A stretch of DNA of 64,000 nucleotides from Pirellulaceae bacterium (GTDB lineage Bacteria; Planctomycetota; Planctomycetia; Pirellulales; Pirellulaceae): NCBI GenBank assembly GCA_019636385.1, contig JAHBXT010000001.1, positions 1 through 64,000 on the forward strand, written 5' to 3'. The stretch's first letter is position 1. Every line of letters starts with the position of its first letter. Under the pieces are notes generated by a model, which saw nothing but the letters and a program-made list of their open reading frames with translations, was not told the DNA's origin and ran no database searches. Below are positions 34,611 to 44,489 of this stretch, in pieces. Made by a program: the position numbers and the translations under genes.

Positions 34611-35885
34611 ATGGGCAGACTGGTGTGGTTCCTGAACATCTTGTTAACACTGTCAATCGGCGCAGCGGCATGGGCCGGCGAGCCATTGCCCGAAGGATTA
34701 ACGTTGATTCCCGGCGGACAACATGCCAGAATCATTACCGATTTGCCACTGGACAACGAACTGCGACAATTGCCCGAACTGTTTGATCAGGCAATGCCGC
34801 AGTGGTGTCAGGCTTTCGATGTCAAATCCGAACAGGCACGCCACTGGCAAGTGACGGTCTACATCATGCTGGATCGCGGGCGTTTTCGGCAAGCGGGGCT
34901 GATTGCAGATGACTTGCCACAGTTCAATCACGGTTGGCAAGCGGGAGATAAGATATGGGTCGTCGATCAACCCAGCCCGTACTACCGGCGGCATTTGTTA
35001 TTGCATGAGGGAACTCACTGGTTCATGTTTCGGCGCTACGGCCAGTACCACGCTCCGTGGCTGATGGAGGGGCTAGCCGAATTCCACGGTACTCACCGAA
35101 TTGTCGATGCAAGACTAACTCTAGGCATCATTCCCCAAACGCGCGATGAGGTACCATTTTGGGGGCGCGTCAAACTAATTCGCCAACAGTCTGAGCAATA
35201 CCCTGCGCCGTCGCTGGATGCAATTCTGCGTTACAGTTCCTCGGCGCATCAACAGGTCGAAGCCTATGCTTGGAGCTGGGCGCTGGTTTTGTTCTTGAAG
35301 CAGCACCCTGAAACAAGCCAGCTATTTGCCACCATGCTCAAACAACCGGCCATGGATAGTACCCAGCTTCAACGTTGGCTGCGCTCTCGCTTGGCCGCTA
35401 AATTGCCTCGCTTGCGCGCGGAGTGGATCGCCTTCATCGATGAACTCGACTACGGTTTTACAGACTCCAATGGATGGCTAACCCTTTCGGAGCAGACGCG
35501 ACAGGTCAGCGCTCCGGAACAGATACTGGTGCGGGCCGATCGTAACTGGCAGGCAACAGGCTTAAGCGTCGAGGCCGGCCAGCAATTGACGTTTTCGGCC
35601 ACCGGAGAATTCGTCGTGGGACAGCAGCCCGGACCATGGATCTGCCAGCCACAAGGCGTCACGCTGGAATATCATCGTGGTCAGCCACTAGGCACGCTAA
35701 TGCTGGCCGTGGCTGGGCCGATCGACTCTGAACCGGAACACACGGATGGGTTGGCGCAATGGCCAGTTGGCAGACAGGCAACGATCACCGTCCCGCATTC
35801 CGGCGAGTTGTTCTTGCGAATCAACGAAGCCGTAGCGGGACTGGGTGATAATTCTGGATCGTTGCAGGTAACAATTATTCCGTAA
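34611..35885 (+). CDS. Exported HEGTH metallopeptidase with LecA-like C-terminal domain
   Basis: A 424-residue protein with a signal peptide (to about AAWAG). The gluzincin-type zinc site is LLLHEGTHWFM at about 127-137 followed by WLMEGLAEFHGTH with the third ligand Glu, the arrangement of DUF1570-type peptidases. From about residue 305 a second, all-beta domain follows: LSVEAGQQLTFSATGEF, QPLGTLMLAVAG and ELFLRINEAVAGLGDNSGSLQVTI, which is the pattern of the PA-IL (LecA) galactose lectin fold. This would place a peptidase on a sugar-coated target. The gene ends by overlapping the convergent protease gene by 11 bases. Confidence 0.72.
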   Translation: MGRLVWFLNILLTLSIGAAAWAGEPLPEGLTLIPGGQHARIITDLPLDNELRQLPELFDQAMPQWCQAFDVKSEQARHWQVTVYIMLDRGRFRQAGLIADDLPQFNHGWQAGDKIWVVDQPSPYYRRHLLLHEGTHWFMFRRYGQYHAPWLMEGLAEFHGTHRIVDARLTLGIIPQTRDEVPFWGRVKLIRQQSEQYPAPSLDAILRYSSSAHQQVEAYAWSWALVLFLKQHPETSQLFATMLKQPAMDSTQLQRWLRSRLAAKLPRLRAEWIAFIDELDYGFTDSNGWLTLSEQTRQVSAPEQILVRADRNWQATGLSVEAGQQLTFSATGEFVVGQQPGPWICQPQGVTLEYHRGQPLGTLMLAVAGPIDSEPEHTDGLAQWPVGRQATITVPHSGELFLRINEAVAGLGDNSGSLQVTIIP

Positions 35886-38800
35886 TGGGAGCTTGAGTTA
35901 CAGGGGTCGCGGCCGACTCCACAGCATCTTGCGGTGAGTTCCCCAAGAAGAAGATGCTAGCTGGATTAAAGGCTGCTTGAGGCTGGTTGTAGATATATTG
36001 AGCCTCCAATGCCTTGCCCATGCGCTTGCTGGACTCCAACAAGTGAGCCTTAGAATAGGTATCCAGGTTGTCACCGGCCACCAAGAGCTGCTTCTCGATC
36101 CTGCCCTTCAGTTCTTGCAACTGCAGCACCGCCAAATTGGTAATTGCTTTGGCAGCCGCCGACTTGCTTGAACTTGGCAATATCAGGTCGATTAAGCGTT
36201 CCATGTGTTCGTGCTGTAAATTGCGGCGCAGGCTACTGATCTTAGGTGCACGATCTGAAGCTTTTTCACCCGCTTCGCCACTTAATTCGCTCCAGATTTC
36301 AGTGCTCACTGAGCCCAACAGTTCAGGCAGCGTCAATGCATCTTGGTCGGCTGGCACGCGGAATTCATTGTCGTAAACCCTGCGCAGCGTAGTTGGATTC
36401 ATCAATTGCGTCAATGCAGACGATTGCATTGACAGGATGCGATCGTGCACGGGCCAGGTAGGATCGGTGCCAAAGTTGACATCCATAAAATCTTTAGTCA
36501 GCCGCGAAAGCAGATCGGGAGATAGCGCGTACGCCGAGTCGCGGAAAGTCGATTCCAAGACGAATTTCAGCGCGTCACGTTGATCTTGAGCGGGAACAAC
36601 GGTGATAGGCAAGCGTTCGTTGGGATCGCCCTTCTTGTCGCGATTGACAAAGGCACCGCCCAGCCAATTACTCATCATGCTGGTGTTGCGAATCTGCAAG
36701 CCTAGCGTCAGCTCGTAGCCTTCGCGAGCCTTAGTCCAACTGTCGCCCTTTTTAACATAGTTCTCCATCAGTCGCTTGCGGAAACGCTCAATCAGCAGCG
36801 CTTGCTCCTTGGCATATTCCAGCGGATTACGACTAAAGTCGTATCGTCGCGCCAGTGGGTCTGGTCCAAGGGTGTCTTCGTCGGTCGCATACTGCAATTC
36901 AGGCTCAATCGAACGCGCCAGGATCGGCTCTAAGTTCTTCTCGAAGGTATAGCCATATTCAATTGCCCAGAAATCGTATGGTCCGATACCGATCATGCCG
37001 TAATCACCCTGTAGCTCGCCAGATTCCATCCGCAGGTTGATCGGCAGATAGTCCATCACCGAGCTAGCTAGCGACTTTTTGTTTTTGATCGCATCGCTGT
37101 TGATTTCGCTGAGCGTATATAAGCTACTGGCTTTGAAATTGTGGCGCAATCCAAGCGTATGGCCAACTTCGTGCGCAACTAAGTCAGACAGCAAGGGACC
37201 GACGAAGCTCTCAGGCATGCCATCCAACAATGATTCTTCAGATTGCTTGGGTTCGTCCTTCTTGGGTTCATCCGACTTTGGCTCGCCAGACTTCGGATCT
37301 TTCGGTTCTTCTGTGGCCTCAGGTTTTTCGGATGGCTTGCCAGAGTCAACTGCCGGTTGATCGCTCTTGGAAGTTGGCTTGCTGGTTCGAGTTCCTGAGA
37401 AGGTCCCCGACATTTGAGCGCTGTCGACTGAAATGGCCCATTGTCCACTAATCGACTCTCCATCAACCACGCCTGCTAGAGTGCCCTTGCTGCCAGGGGG
37501 AGCCGTGGGCGGCGCGAATTCCAGTTCTAGCTTGCGGTTCTTTGCATCCCAGGTACCCGATCGTATGTCTACGTCTTGTCCGACGACAGTCAGTTTGCCG
37601 GACACGCTGCCGTTGGATTCTGCTTGAATATTCATGGTTCCATCGGCATCGCCAAGTTCCGGAACGCCTGAAATCTTCAGATCCCAAGCGCCGCTCACGC
37701 CATCGTCTGCATCAGCAGCACCCTCCTGTAGTTCAGCCTGCATCGCATGTTGGCCGATTTCCAGATACATCTGCATCAGGGCCGTGTCGATTCGTTTACC
37801 TTCAGGGGCCATGCAAAACCCATTGACCTGACTGGTTCGACCCACTAGGCCATCCAGCACGTCAGCTCCCATCAGTCGCGATCGCATTTGATTGGGATCC
37901 TGGGCAGACTTGGATTGAATTTCGGCCACCAACTGCTTACGACGATTGGCCTCCGCGAATCGAACGCGCGGGTCCCAGCGCGGATTATCGGCCAGCCAAG
38001 CCAGCGTCTCACTGTCCATACCTTCCATGGCCAACAGTGGAATGAAATTGTCAAAGCTACTGTGGTAGTGCCGTATCCAACCGTCGGTCAAGATGATGTC
38101 GGCGTCCAAAATCTGTCCGGTCTCGGGATGTACGCGACTAGGTCCAATCGCCGTACCGACGTTATTGTTCAGCCAGCGAACGAAATTGTAACGTACATCT
38201 TCGGGGTCTTTCTCCATGTGCGCACCGGTGGATTTATCCTGATAATGAACCACGATGGCATCCGACAAGCCAATCTTCTCAAAGGCCTTATTCCAATTCT
38301 CGATGCCCTGTTTGACCCACCGCCGATATCGTACCGGCGTAGTGTGCTCGATGTAGAACGTAATTGGCTCAACAGGCGGTGACACCTTCAGCGACGAATC
38401 GCGCTTCTTCAAGTGCCAGCGATTGACGTAATTCACGACAATTTCATCACGTTTGTACTTGCCATAGTCCGAATACCGCGTGGTAAAGTAACCGACGCGC
38501 TGGTCGGCGACGCGCGGATGATAATCGCTGGCTTCTGGAATTTCACTTATCGAGTAATACAGCGTTTGCAAATTGCCGAAGGAGTTGGGCAGCTCGAACG
38601 CTAGTTCAATGTTCTTGGGGAAGACTTTGGTCTTAACAATCTTGGCTAGTGCCGGATTTTTGCTGCGCCCTGAGGAACCAAAAAAGACGCTGGCGTTGTT
38701 GACCAGCAAGGCTCGACCATCAATCACTGGGCCACCTGAAGGCGACAGCGTGATAATCGGCAAATCCAAGAGCACGCTGCCGGTAAACAAACGATTAACC

Positions 38801-39180
38801 GAGTCCTTAGACTCGTTGTCACCGCCGGAGCGAATGGTAACATTCGGTTCGATCAGCGCTAGTCGCTTGTTATACTCGCGCCACTGAACGTAGAAATCTC
38901 CAGCCTGCAAGCCGGCAAAAATCTGTCCGCTGGCTACCGTTAGCCCGATAAAGTACTTCTTGGTTGCAAAGTTCTTAGGCAACTCCAACAACAGTTCACT
39001 CGTATCCGCTTTGACATGGACGGTGTACATCGATCCGGGTTCGCTCGAGGGTGGTTCGATCTTCTTGAACCCTTCAGTGACCTTGTCGTACGGCGGATAT
39101 TCGGCTGCCAACAGTCCACCGGAGAAAAATCCGCTCAGGAAGAGAACTAGAAGGTGCCACCTAGTTTGAGACAATTTCAT
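35875..39180 (-). CDS. Large exported zinc metalloprotease with an inserted domain
   Basis: An 1101-residue protein with a signal peptide and the DUF5117/DUF4953 layout. The zinc site is HEVGHTLGLRHNF at about 668 (HExxHxxGxxH, metzincin type). Earlier conserved stretches are TPVRYRRWVKQGIENWNKAFEKIG and GTAIGPSRVHPETGQILDADIILTDGW. Unusually, about 160 residues (494-655) are inserted just before the zinc site: a beta-rich part with repeated GxW/GxLxG strands (SGAWDLKISGVPELG, SGTWDAKNRKLELEF, SGQWAISVDSAQMSG) and a Lys/Glu/Pro/Ser linker. Probably a periplasmic or surface protease. Confidence 0.88.
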   Translation of the reverse strand: MKLSQTRWHLLVLFLSGFFSGGLLAAEYPPYDKVTEGFKKIEPPSSEPGSMYTVHVKADTSELLLELPKNFATKKYFIGLTVASGQIFAGLQAGDFYVQWREYNKRLALIEPNVTIRSGGDNESKDSVNRLFTGSVLLDLPIITLSPSGGPVIDGRALLVNNASVFFGSSGRSKNPALAKIVKTKVFPKNIELAFELPNSFGNLQTLYYSISEIPEASDYHPRVADQRVGYFTTRYSDYGKYKRDEIVVNYVNRWHLKKRDSSLKVSPPVEPITFYIEHTTPVRYRRWVKQGIENWNKAFEKIGLSDAIVVHYQDKSTGAHMEKDPEDVRYNFVRWLNNNVGTAIGPSRVHPETGQILDADIILTDGWIRHYHSSFDNFIPLLAMEGMDSETLAWLADNPRWDPRVRFAEANRRKQLVAEIQSKSAQDPNQMRSRLMGADVLDGLVGRTSQVNGFCMAPEGKRIDTALMQMYLEIGQHAMQAELQEGAADADDGVSGAWDLKISGVPELGDADGTMNIQAESNGSVSGKLTVVGQDVDIRSGTWDAKNRKLELEFAPPTAPPGSKGTLAGVVDGESISGQWAISVDSAQMSGTFSGTRTSKPTSKSDQPAVDSGKPSEKPEATEEPKDPKSGEPKSDEPKKDEPKQSEESLLDGMPESFVGPLLSDLVAHEVGHTLGLRHNFKASSLYTLSEINSDAIKNKKSLASSVMDYLPINLRMESGELQGDYGMIGIGPYDFWAIEYGYTFEKNLEPILARSIEPELQYATDEDTLGPDPLARRYDFSRNPLEYAKEQALLIERFRKRLMENYVKKGDSWTKAREGYELTLGLQIRNTSMMSNWLGGAFVNRDKKGDPNERLPITVVPAQDQRDALKFVLESTFRDSAYALSPDLLSRLTKDFMDVNFGTDPTWPVHDRILSMQSSALTQLMNPTTLRRVYDNEFRVPADQDALTLPELLGSVSTEIWSELSGEAGEKASDRAPKISSLRRNLQHEHMERLIDLILPSSSKSAAAKAITNLAVLQLQELKGRIEKQLLVAGDNLDTYSKAHLLESSKRMGKALEAQYIYNQPQAAFNPASIFFLGNSPQDAVESAATPVTQAPITE

Positions 39181-39666
39181 TGCGCAACCCGTTTTCTGTG
39201 ATGGTTTCTGGATAGTCTTCGCATGGCCTGAAGTTCAAACGCTGGCTGCCGACGTCGTTCCAACGGCGCTCGATGTCTGAACCACTCGTCGTGTAAAAGC
39301 TACCGCTTGCTTATGGAGTGTGACGCGCCAATGAGCGCCCGCAATCCATAGCCTAAATCTGACAGCCCAATTATCTTAACCAAATCCCCAGAATGGAAGG
39401 ATGGGTGAGTCGGGCAGACTTATCTGATTTTGACGACCAGTTAGGATTATAACATTTGAGCGGTTGGCGTGTGTGCGACAGGGAGTCGGCGTTCACTCAC
39501 TCACTCATCAACCCAGTCCACTTCAATATCCGCTATTAGCTGCCAGCGACCAGGCGGTTTTCTGAGTGGTGGGGACTTGGGCTCAAGCGCGGCCCAAAAT
39601 GCCTGGCGATGGTCGGCAATTGGCCAAAGGGCTAGTTTTCTAAGCGGTCTTGCCGAACGCTCGGGA
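39181..39666. other. Intergenic region, nothing recognised
   Basis: About 486 bases between a minus-strand gene start (39180) and the end of another minus-strand gene. It must hold the promoter of the metalloprotease gene. Codon-like frames here have no start signals or recognisable products, and no repeat or RNA fold is evident. Confidence 0.5.
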
Positions 39667-40692
39667 TTAGTCGCCGATGTCGTGCTGCAACTGTTTACCC
39701 AGGACGTTGTCAATCAGCACCCTGTAGTTCGGACAGCGGCGGTAATCCTTTTCGGCGTGAGTCTTGCCGATCGCGCGACAGTCAACTTGCAGCCAGTGGC
39801 AGCTTTCCTGGCATCGACCATCCAGTCCCTTTAGCCCAGCGTAGCCTGCAGCCACAGGATGCACTTGGTCGAATAGTCGAAAGTGTTTTAGAATGGGATC
39901 TTGCGAGTTGTACAGATTAACCAGGTATTCGATCGCTACCGGCGCCGCCTCGTATCGACCTCCTGAGCAGTAGGCGTTGCAATCGAAGGCCGGCACAACA
40001 AACCCTAGACGCACCGCCGAGGGCGGGCGGAGAGCGGCAGCTAACTGGCATCCATCCAGGGAGCCACCGGCTAGCAAATGCAGGGCACCGCTAATGACGG
40101 AACATCCAAAGCTAAAGCCGATTATGCCGCGTACTTCATCGCTGGGCAGCCGGCGCAGAAAATTGGCTAAATGGAAACTCGTAGCCGTAATAGTCGATTG
40201 CTTCTGAGACACCAATTGTTTGGGCAACACAGCAGGCGGTCGTTCACTAGGCCAGTTCAGGCTGATTACGCGGATAGGACCGTCTGCCCGCGACACCAAT
40301 AACTGATACACCACACCTGCGCGGACTCGAGCATCTGCCCAGTCGGTCCGATTGCCGTGAACGTAGATTATGGTCCTGGCTGGATTGGCAGCTATGTCGG
40401 CTAAGAGTTCAAGGTGAGCTGAATTCTGCCAGTGTCCTGCGTTACAGCGTGCCACTGGAAGGCTGTCTGAACAGGCAGCGTTTCGCACATCGGTGGCTGA
40501 GTTTCGCGAATTGATTTCCCACAATGAGTGCTGGCTGGTGCTCTCCGATTCGAGAGCCGCTCTTGGTGTGCTGACCTGAGATAACTCTACTAATTCGCCC
40601 CGATCCTGACCGGTTGCCAGCGACGACGGGCCAGCTGCTGCCAGCAGGCAAGCCAGGGAATATGCCATTAATGAAGTAAACGCGAGTCTCAC
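39667..40692 (-). CDS. Exported alpha/beta hydrolase-fold protein
   Basis: A 341-residue protein starting at a GTG (40692) with a signal-like leader (RLAFTSLMAYSLACLLAAAGPSSLA). The fold is shown by TIIYVHGNRTDWADARVRAG and the nucleophile elbow IIGFSFGCSVISGAL; the region HPVAAGYAGLKG could hold the catalytic His. Two CxxxC-type pairs near the end (DGRCQESCHWLQVDCRAIG) may form disulfides, fitting export. Substrate unknown. The start is uncertain, because about 180 bases upstream are also free of stops in another frame. Confidence 0.7.
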   Translation of the reverse strand: MRLAFTSLMAYSLACLLAAAGPSSLATGQDRGELVELSQVSTPRAALESESTSQHSLWEINSRNSATDVRNAACSDSLPVARCNAGHWQNSAHLELLADIAANPARTIIYVHGNRTDWADARVRAGVVYQLLVSRADGPIRVISLNWPSERPPAVLPKQLVSQKQSTITATSFHLANFLRRLPSDEVRGIIGFSFGCSVISGALHLLAGGSLDGCQLAAALRPPSAVRLGFVVPAFDCNAYCSGGRYEAAPVAIEYLVNLYNSQDPILKHFRLFDQVHPVAAGYAGLKGLDGRCQESCHWLQVDCRAIGKTHAEKDYRRCPNYRVLIDNVLGKQLQHDIGD

Positions 40693-40946
40693 GTGGTTCT
40701 ACTTGAGCTATCTGGCCGCCATCGAATTGCACGCCAGAATTCGTTTGTGCTACCTGTATGGAATGTGCGGCTTCAGTACCAGTGGTCGAGTGAGATGTTG
40801 AATCTTTCCATCGGTTAGATTCCACTGAATTCCGCTGAATGTTGCTAAATTTCATCATGTTTCGTTTGCACACCGTGTAACAAGAGGTAAGTTTCTCCGG
40901 GTCAACATCAAGTCTACCGATTGTCGAAAATGTGCCTGAGGAGCAG

Positions 40947-41270
40947 ATGATGAAAAAGCTAATATTGCTAGGGATCGTATTTACGACAACTTCAGGTTGC
41001 GGTCATGGCTGGCTGCCATTTCGACCGTTCCGCGGCGCAATGTGCCGTTCTAGTGGCTGTCAGACCGGAACGCCCGACGCTTATGCAGCACCGGGTTGCG
41101 GTGACTGCGGCAATGCCGCAGGATATCCAGGTTACGAGGGCGCGGCCATAGGTGACTCTGGTTACTACGGAGGAGAAGTCGTTGGCGGGAACTACTCCTA
41201 TGGTGGAACTGTTGTACCGCCCATGAGCAATACTTTGCCCCCACCAGTGGCAAACCCATCGCGGCAGTAA
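40947..41270 (+). CDS. Small Gly/Tyr-rich lipoprotein
   Basis: About 107 residues. MMKKLILLGIVFTTTSGC is a lipoprotein signal with a cleavage site before Cys18. The mature part is rich in Gly, Tyr, Cys and Pro (GYPGYEGAAIGDSGYYGGEVVGG, two CG pairs) and has no domain. GAGGAG stands 4-9 bases before the double ATG at 40947/40950. It precedes a transglutaminase-like gene by 55 bases on the same strand. Such small Gly/Tyr-rich lipoproteins are frequent in planctomycetes; role unknown. Confidence 0.75.
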   Translation: MMKKLILLGIVFTTTSGCGHGWLPFRPFRGAMCRSSGCQTGTPDAYAAPGCGDCGNAAGYPGYEGAAIGDSGYYGGEVVGGNYSYGGTVVPPMSNTLPPPVANPSRQ

Positions 41271-41325
41271 TTAAAATGGACGAGTCCGCGTCCGTTGTCT
41301 CCCGCACCAATCATTGACATTGACT

Positions 41326-42360
41326 ATGTCTCCCATTCGCCAAGCGCTGGCCGTTCATCTACTGCTGTGGCTAGGCGCTGGAGGCCTAAACCCGATCGCG
41401 GCCCAGCAAATCGCGGCTATTGAGTCACCGCTCAAGTATGTTGCGCCCAAGACCTTCGAGATGGTGATTGGCGTGCGCATCACGGCCAGCGAAGGCAGTC
41501 TCTTTGAAACATCAGCCCAGACTGTCTTTCCGACTGATTGGCCCGAGCAGACCGTCGAGGTTCTGGATATTCACGTCCCGCGCGGCATGCAGCATTCGTT
41601 CCGCGATCTACCCGGCGGCAATCGACAATGGCTATTGGTCGCTCCGCTGATTCAAGCTCCACAGCCCGTTGAAGCCACCATCAAGGTTCGCTTTACCAAG
41701 AGCCAAATTGCAGGTCCCGAGGAGACCGCAGAGCTGGTCGCACCGAAACGACCTGACAAGACAATCCGCCAATTCTTATTGCCGAGCCCGCAGATCGATC
41801 CCAACTTAGGCGAGATCAAGAAGATCGTCAAACAGATCGACTCGCAGCAGCCCTCCACGGATTGGCGGCGCGTTGAACAACTGTACGACTGGGTTCGCGA
41901 CAATATTGTTTACACCGAAGGGGATCTCAAGACATTAGCCAAAGCGCTTCGTGAACGCAAAGGTGACTGCGAGGAGATGACTGGAATTTTTGTAGCGCTG
42001 TGCCGCGCAGCGCGAGTACCGGCGCGCTGCGTTTGGATTCCCAACCATTGTTACCCGGAGTTCTACCTGGAAGCCTCGGATGGGCGGGGTTACTGGTTCC
42101 CATGTCAAGTCGCTGGCACGCGTGCCTTTGGCAGTATGCCCGACTATCTTCCGATCCTGCAAAAGGGCGATCGCTTCAAAATCCCTGAACGCCCGGAGAC
42201 GCTGCGATATTTGTCCGACTACTTGACGTCCAAGAAGGTTACTAGCAAGCGTGATCCCAAAGTCGAGTTCATTCGGCAGCTGTTGGGGGACGCCGCCAAT
42301 CTGCCTGCACCCGATCAGGCTGGGCAGGCAAATCTACAACCTCAGTTTTCCACGCCCTAA
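41326..42360 (+). CDS. Exported transglutaminase-like protein
   Basis: A 344-residue protein with a signal peptide (MSPIRQALAVHLLLWLGAGGLNPIAA). The transglutaminase-core triad is visible: Cys in RKGDCEEMTGIFVALCRAARVPAR, His in IPNHCYPEFYLE and Asp in ASDGRGYWFPC. The N-terminal 150 residues form a beta region (VRITASEGSLFETSAQTVFPTDWP). Bacterial members are mostly proteases or amidases of the cell surface. The ATG at 41326 is preferred over an upstream TTG because it gives the clean leader. Confidence 0.88.
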   Translation: MSPIRQALAVHLLLWLGAGGLNPIAAQQIAAIESPLKYVAPKTFEMVIGVRITASEGSLFETSAQTVFPTDWPEQTVEVLDIHVPRGMQHSFRDLPGGNRQWLLVAPLIQAPQPVEATIKVRFTKSQIAGPEETAELVAPKRPDKTIRQFLLPSPQIDPNLGEIKKIVKQIDSQQPSTDWRRVEQLYDWVRDNIVYTEGDLKTLAKALRERKGDCEEMTGIFVALCRAARVPARCVWIPNHCYPEFYLEASDGRGYWFPCQVAGTRAFGSMPDYLPILQKGDRFKIPERPETLRYLSDYLTSKKVTSKRDPKVEFIRQLLGDAANLPAPDQAGQANLQPQFSTP

Positions 42361-42413
42361 CACGTATGCCTGCAACGCCTCACTAGCACACCAGGCGCAT
42401 GGCAAACTGCCGA

Positions 42414-43352
42414 TCAAAGTGCCACGGGTTCCGAATTGGCAAATTCATCGTTGATCTTCTGCAAAACCTGCTGGTCTGAAATACCTCGGTGCAGCAAGAC
42501 TCGGTAGCGCAGCTTGAGTGCTTCAGAGTCTTTGAGTACTACGCCCGAACCCGATTCGGAGCCGCCCACAAACTGCTGCTCACCAAACGGATTGGCGGCG
42601 AACAGCCCATACGTACGCACGTGCCAGCGATGCGGGAAGTTGAACGAGCTGGGGTGGCAAAACATGGCCACGCCGTAGGTCTTCTCGCCGACGGGGCCGG
42701 TGTAATTGACCCAGGCCGCCCGCTGTCCCCAGGCCAGCAGATTGCTTTTACCTTCGCTATTGACGATTCGGCCGCCCTTACCTGCATCGACCTTCATCGT
42801 CTCCGCCACCCGTACTGCAAAGGAGCCCTCTTTGGTATCGCCAAAGTGCACCTCCCCAAACTCAGCGTCCAATACGATATCGAAGTCGATCCAGCGCATG
42901 TCCTCGTCGGCATGGAAGGTCATCCTGCGTCGTTCCGTGAGTACCTTTTCGCCATCATTCTTGATCCACAAGTTCACGCTGCCGATTACCGCCTGCGGGC
43001 CGGATTCGAGAGTGGTAAACTCCTGATGGACAACTGTACCTCCTTTGTGCCAAAAATCGCTGCCATTGACGGCACCGTGCGTGAACCACAGCGAGCGATG
43101 GTGGGGATGATCCCGCTTTTCCCCGGCAGTGTCGGGAAGCATTGGATAGTCTCGTGTCAGCTTTACATTATCTGGCCCCAACAATGGCCACAGAATGGGG
43201 CTAGGGCGGGCGGTCAAGTATTGAGTGATGAGTTGACCATTCCACAGCACGCGAACTCCAGCGTCCTCTTTCTCCAATTGAAACTGTGCCCTGGCTGCTG
43301 GCATCCAAGTCAACAACCACATCAGCGACGCCAAGCACAACGGAAGTCTCAT
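42414..43352 (-). CDS. PmoA-like protein (DUF6807), exported
   Basis: About 312 residues from the ATG at 43352 (GGAG ten bases upstream), with a signal peptide MRLPLCLASLMWLLTWMPAARA. The family pattern is clear: GPDNVKLTRDYPM, the HPHHRSLWFTHGAVNGSDFW segment, TEGSFAVRVAETM-like FGDTKEGSFAVRVAE, and HPSSFNFPHRWHVRTYGLFAANPFG. Despite the PmoA label this family is unrelated to methane monooxygenase subunits; it is often found in sugar-degradation loci of planctomycetes and Bacteroidetes. Function unproven. Confidence 0.85.
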   Translation of the reverse strand: MRLPLCLASLMWLLTWMPAARAQFQLEKEDAGVRVLWNGQLITQYLTARPSPILWPLLGPDNVKLTRDYPMLPDTAGEKRDHPHHRSLWFTHGAVNGSDFWHKGGTVVHQEFTTLESGPQAVIGSVNLWIKNDGEKVLTERRRMTFHADEDMRWIDFDIVLDAEFGEVHFGDTKEGSFAVRVAETMKVDAGKGGRIVNSEGKSNLLAWGQRAAWVNYTGPVGEKTYGVAMFCHPSSFNFPHRWHVRTYGLFAANPFGEQQFVGGSESGSGVVLKDSEALKLRYRVLLHRGISDQQVLQKINDEFANSEPVAL

Positions 43353-43589
43353 CACATTACTCCAGCAACAACACAACACTATAGGTATCTTTTTCGAATT
43401 CCCCGACGATGACGCATTATAATCCAGTCCACTTTGAAAACCCAGTGCAGACCAACCCGCAATTAATTTCGCTGATTACTGGCCTAGCCATACCAAGAGC
43501 CCTTAGAATAGTGTAGAACCGAAGCCTAGCAGGTGAAGCAATCGCTGGCAGGCTGACAAGTAGGAAGTGGCCGTCAGCGAGGAGCATTT

Positions 43590-44489
43590 ATGGCTCGACT
43601 GTTCAACAAACTGCGTCCATCGTTCGCTCGCCGCCGTGCGAACGCCGAGGTTAGGTACCGAACGGCAGTGCCTTGTGGCAGCGCTGCATTGTCGGACGAC
43701 AAGCTGCAATTCCATCAACAACAGTTATTGCATTTGGTTACGCACCGCCAACTGAGTGACCATCAGCGCCGCGGCTTGAGCTTTCTGGTCGGCCATCAAA
43801 CCATCGCCTGCTCGCGGCTGATGAAAGGCGTCAATTTCGTGCGCTCATCAGCGGCTGACTTGCAGACCATGGCCGAGTTGTACGACCAGCATTTCTTAGG
43901 CGGCCATTGCTTGGCGCTAGCCCGGAATTGCGGATTGCATTTTCGCTGGTCCTCGCGAATGACGAGCAATGGCGGCAAGACGGTGCGGACCGTTCGCATG
44001 GATCATCGACTAGGACGGCGCGTCATCAACTACGAAATCGTTCTGTCTGGTCCGCTGTTGTTTCAGACGTTTAGCGATTTAGAACGGCCAATCCGGGTCA
44101 CTGGCGCTTTATGCAGCAATCGCCTTCAAGCCATGCAACGAATCATGGAACACGAGTTGGTCCATCTGATCGAAATGCTATTATGGAACGAGAGTTGTTG
44201 CGCTGCACCCAGATTCCAAGCAATCGCTGGCCGGCTATTCGGACACTCGGAACACAAGCACGATTTAATCACCCAACAAGAGCGGGCAGATCGCAAGTTT
44301 AACGTGCGAGTGGGTACCCGAGTCTGCTTTCAATTCGATGGTCGGCTGCATACCGGCACGGTCAATCGTATTACTCGCCGCGCCACAGTCCTGGTGGTCG
44401 ATCCTGCGGGACAGCTTTACGAAGATGGACAGCGATATAGCAAGTACTATGTGCCACTTGCTCAGTTGGCGCCAGCGGTAACGCGGTGA
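43590..44489 (+). CDS. SprT-like zinc metallopeptidase-type protein
   Basis: A 299-residue protein with a GAGGAG seven bases before its ATG. The zinc motif MEHELVHLIEMLLWN (HExxH) is followed about 20 residues on by RFQAIAGRLFGHSEHKHDL, the SprT/Spartan order. A small beta domain of about 50 residues ends it (GTRVCFQFDGRLHTGTVNRITRRATVLVVDP), similar to a chromatin-type or KOW-like barrel that could bind nucleic acid. No signal peptide, so cytoplasmic. By analogy with SprT proteins it may cut DNA-protein crosslinks, but this is inference. Confidence 0.72.
   Translation: MARLFNKLRPSFARRRANAEVRYRTAVPCGSAALSDDKLQFHQQQLLHLVTHRQLSDHQRRGLSFLVGHQTIACSRLMKGVNFVRSSAADLQTMAELYDQHFLGGHCLALARNCGLHFRWSSRMTSNGGKTVRTVRMDHRLGRRVINYEIVLSGPLLFQTFSDLERPIRVTGALCSNRLQAMQRIMEHELVHLIEMLLWNESCCAAPRFQAIAGRLFGHSEHKHDLITQQERADRKFNVRVGTRVCFQFDGRLHTGTVNRITRRATVLVVDPAGQLYEDGQRYSKYYVPLAQLAPAVTR

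Noticed and set aside
39469-39834. Plus-strand frame opposite the hydrolase gene end
   Set aside because: Mostly a shadow of the minus-strand hydrolase; no start signal or recognisable product.
40442-40873. 143-codon minus-strand frame overlapping the start of the hydrolase gene
   Set aside because: It has no signal peptide, domain or ribosome site, and most of it overlaps the better-supported hydrolase in another frame. A frameshift joining the two cannot be excluded.
42414-43352. Methane/ammonia monooxygenase subunit
   Set aside because: The PmoA name of DUF6807 is historical; the protein is soluble and exported and lacks the membrane helices of true PmoA.
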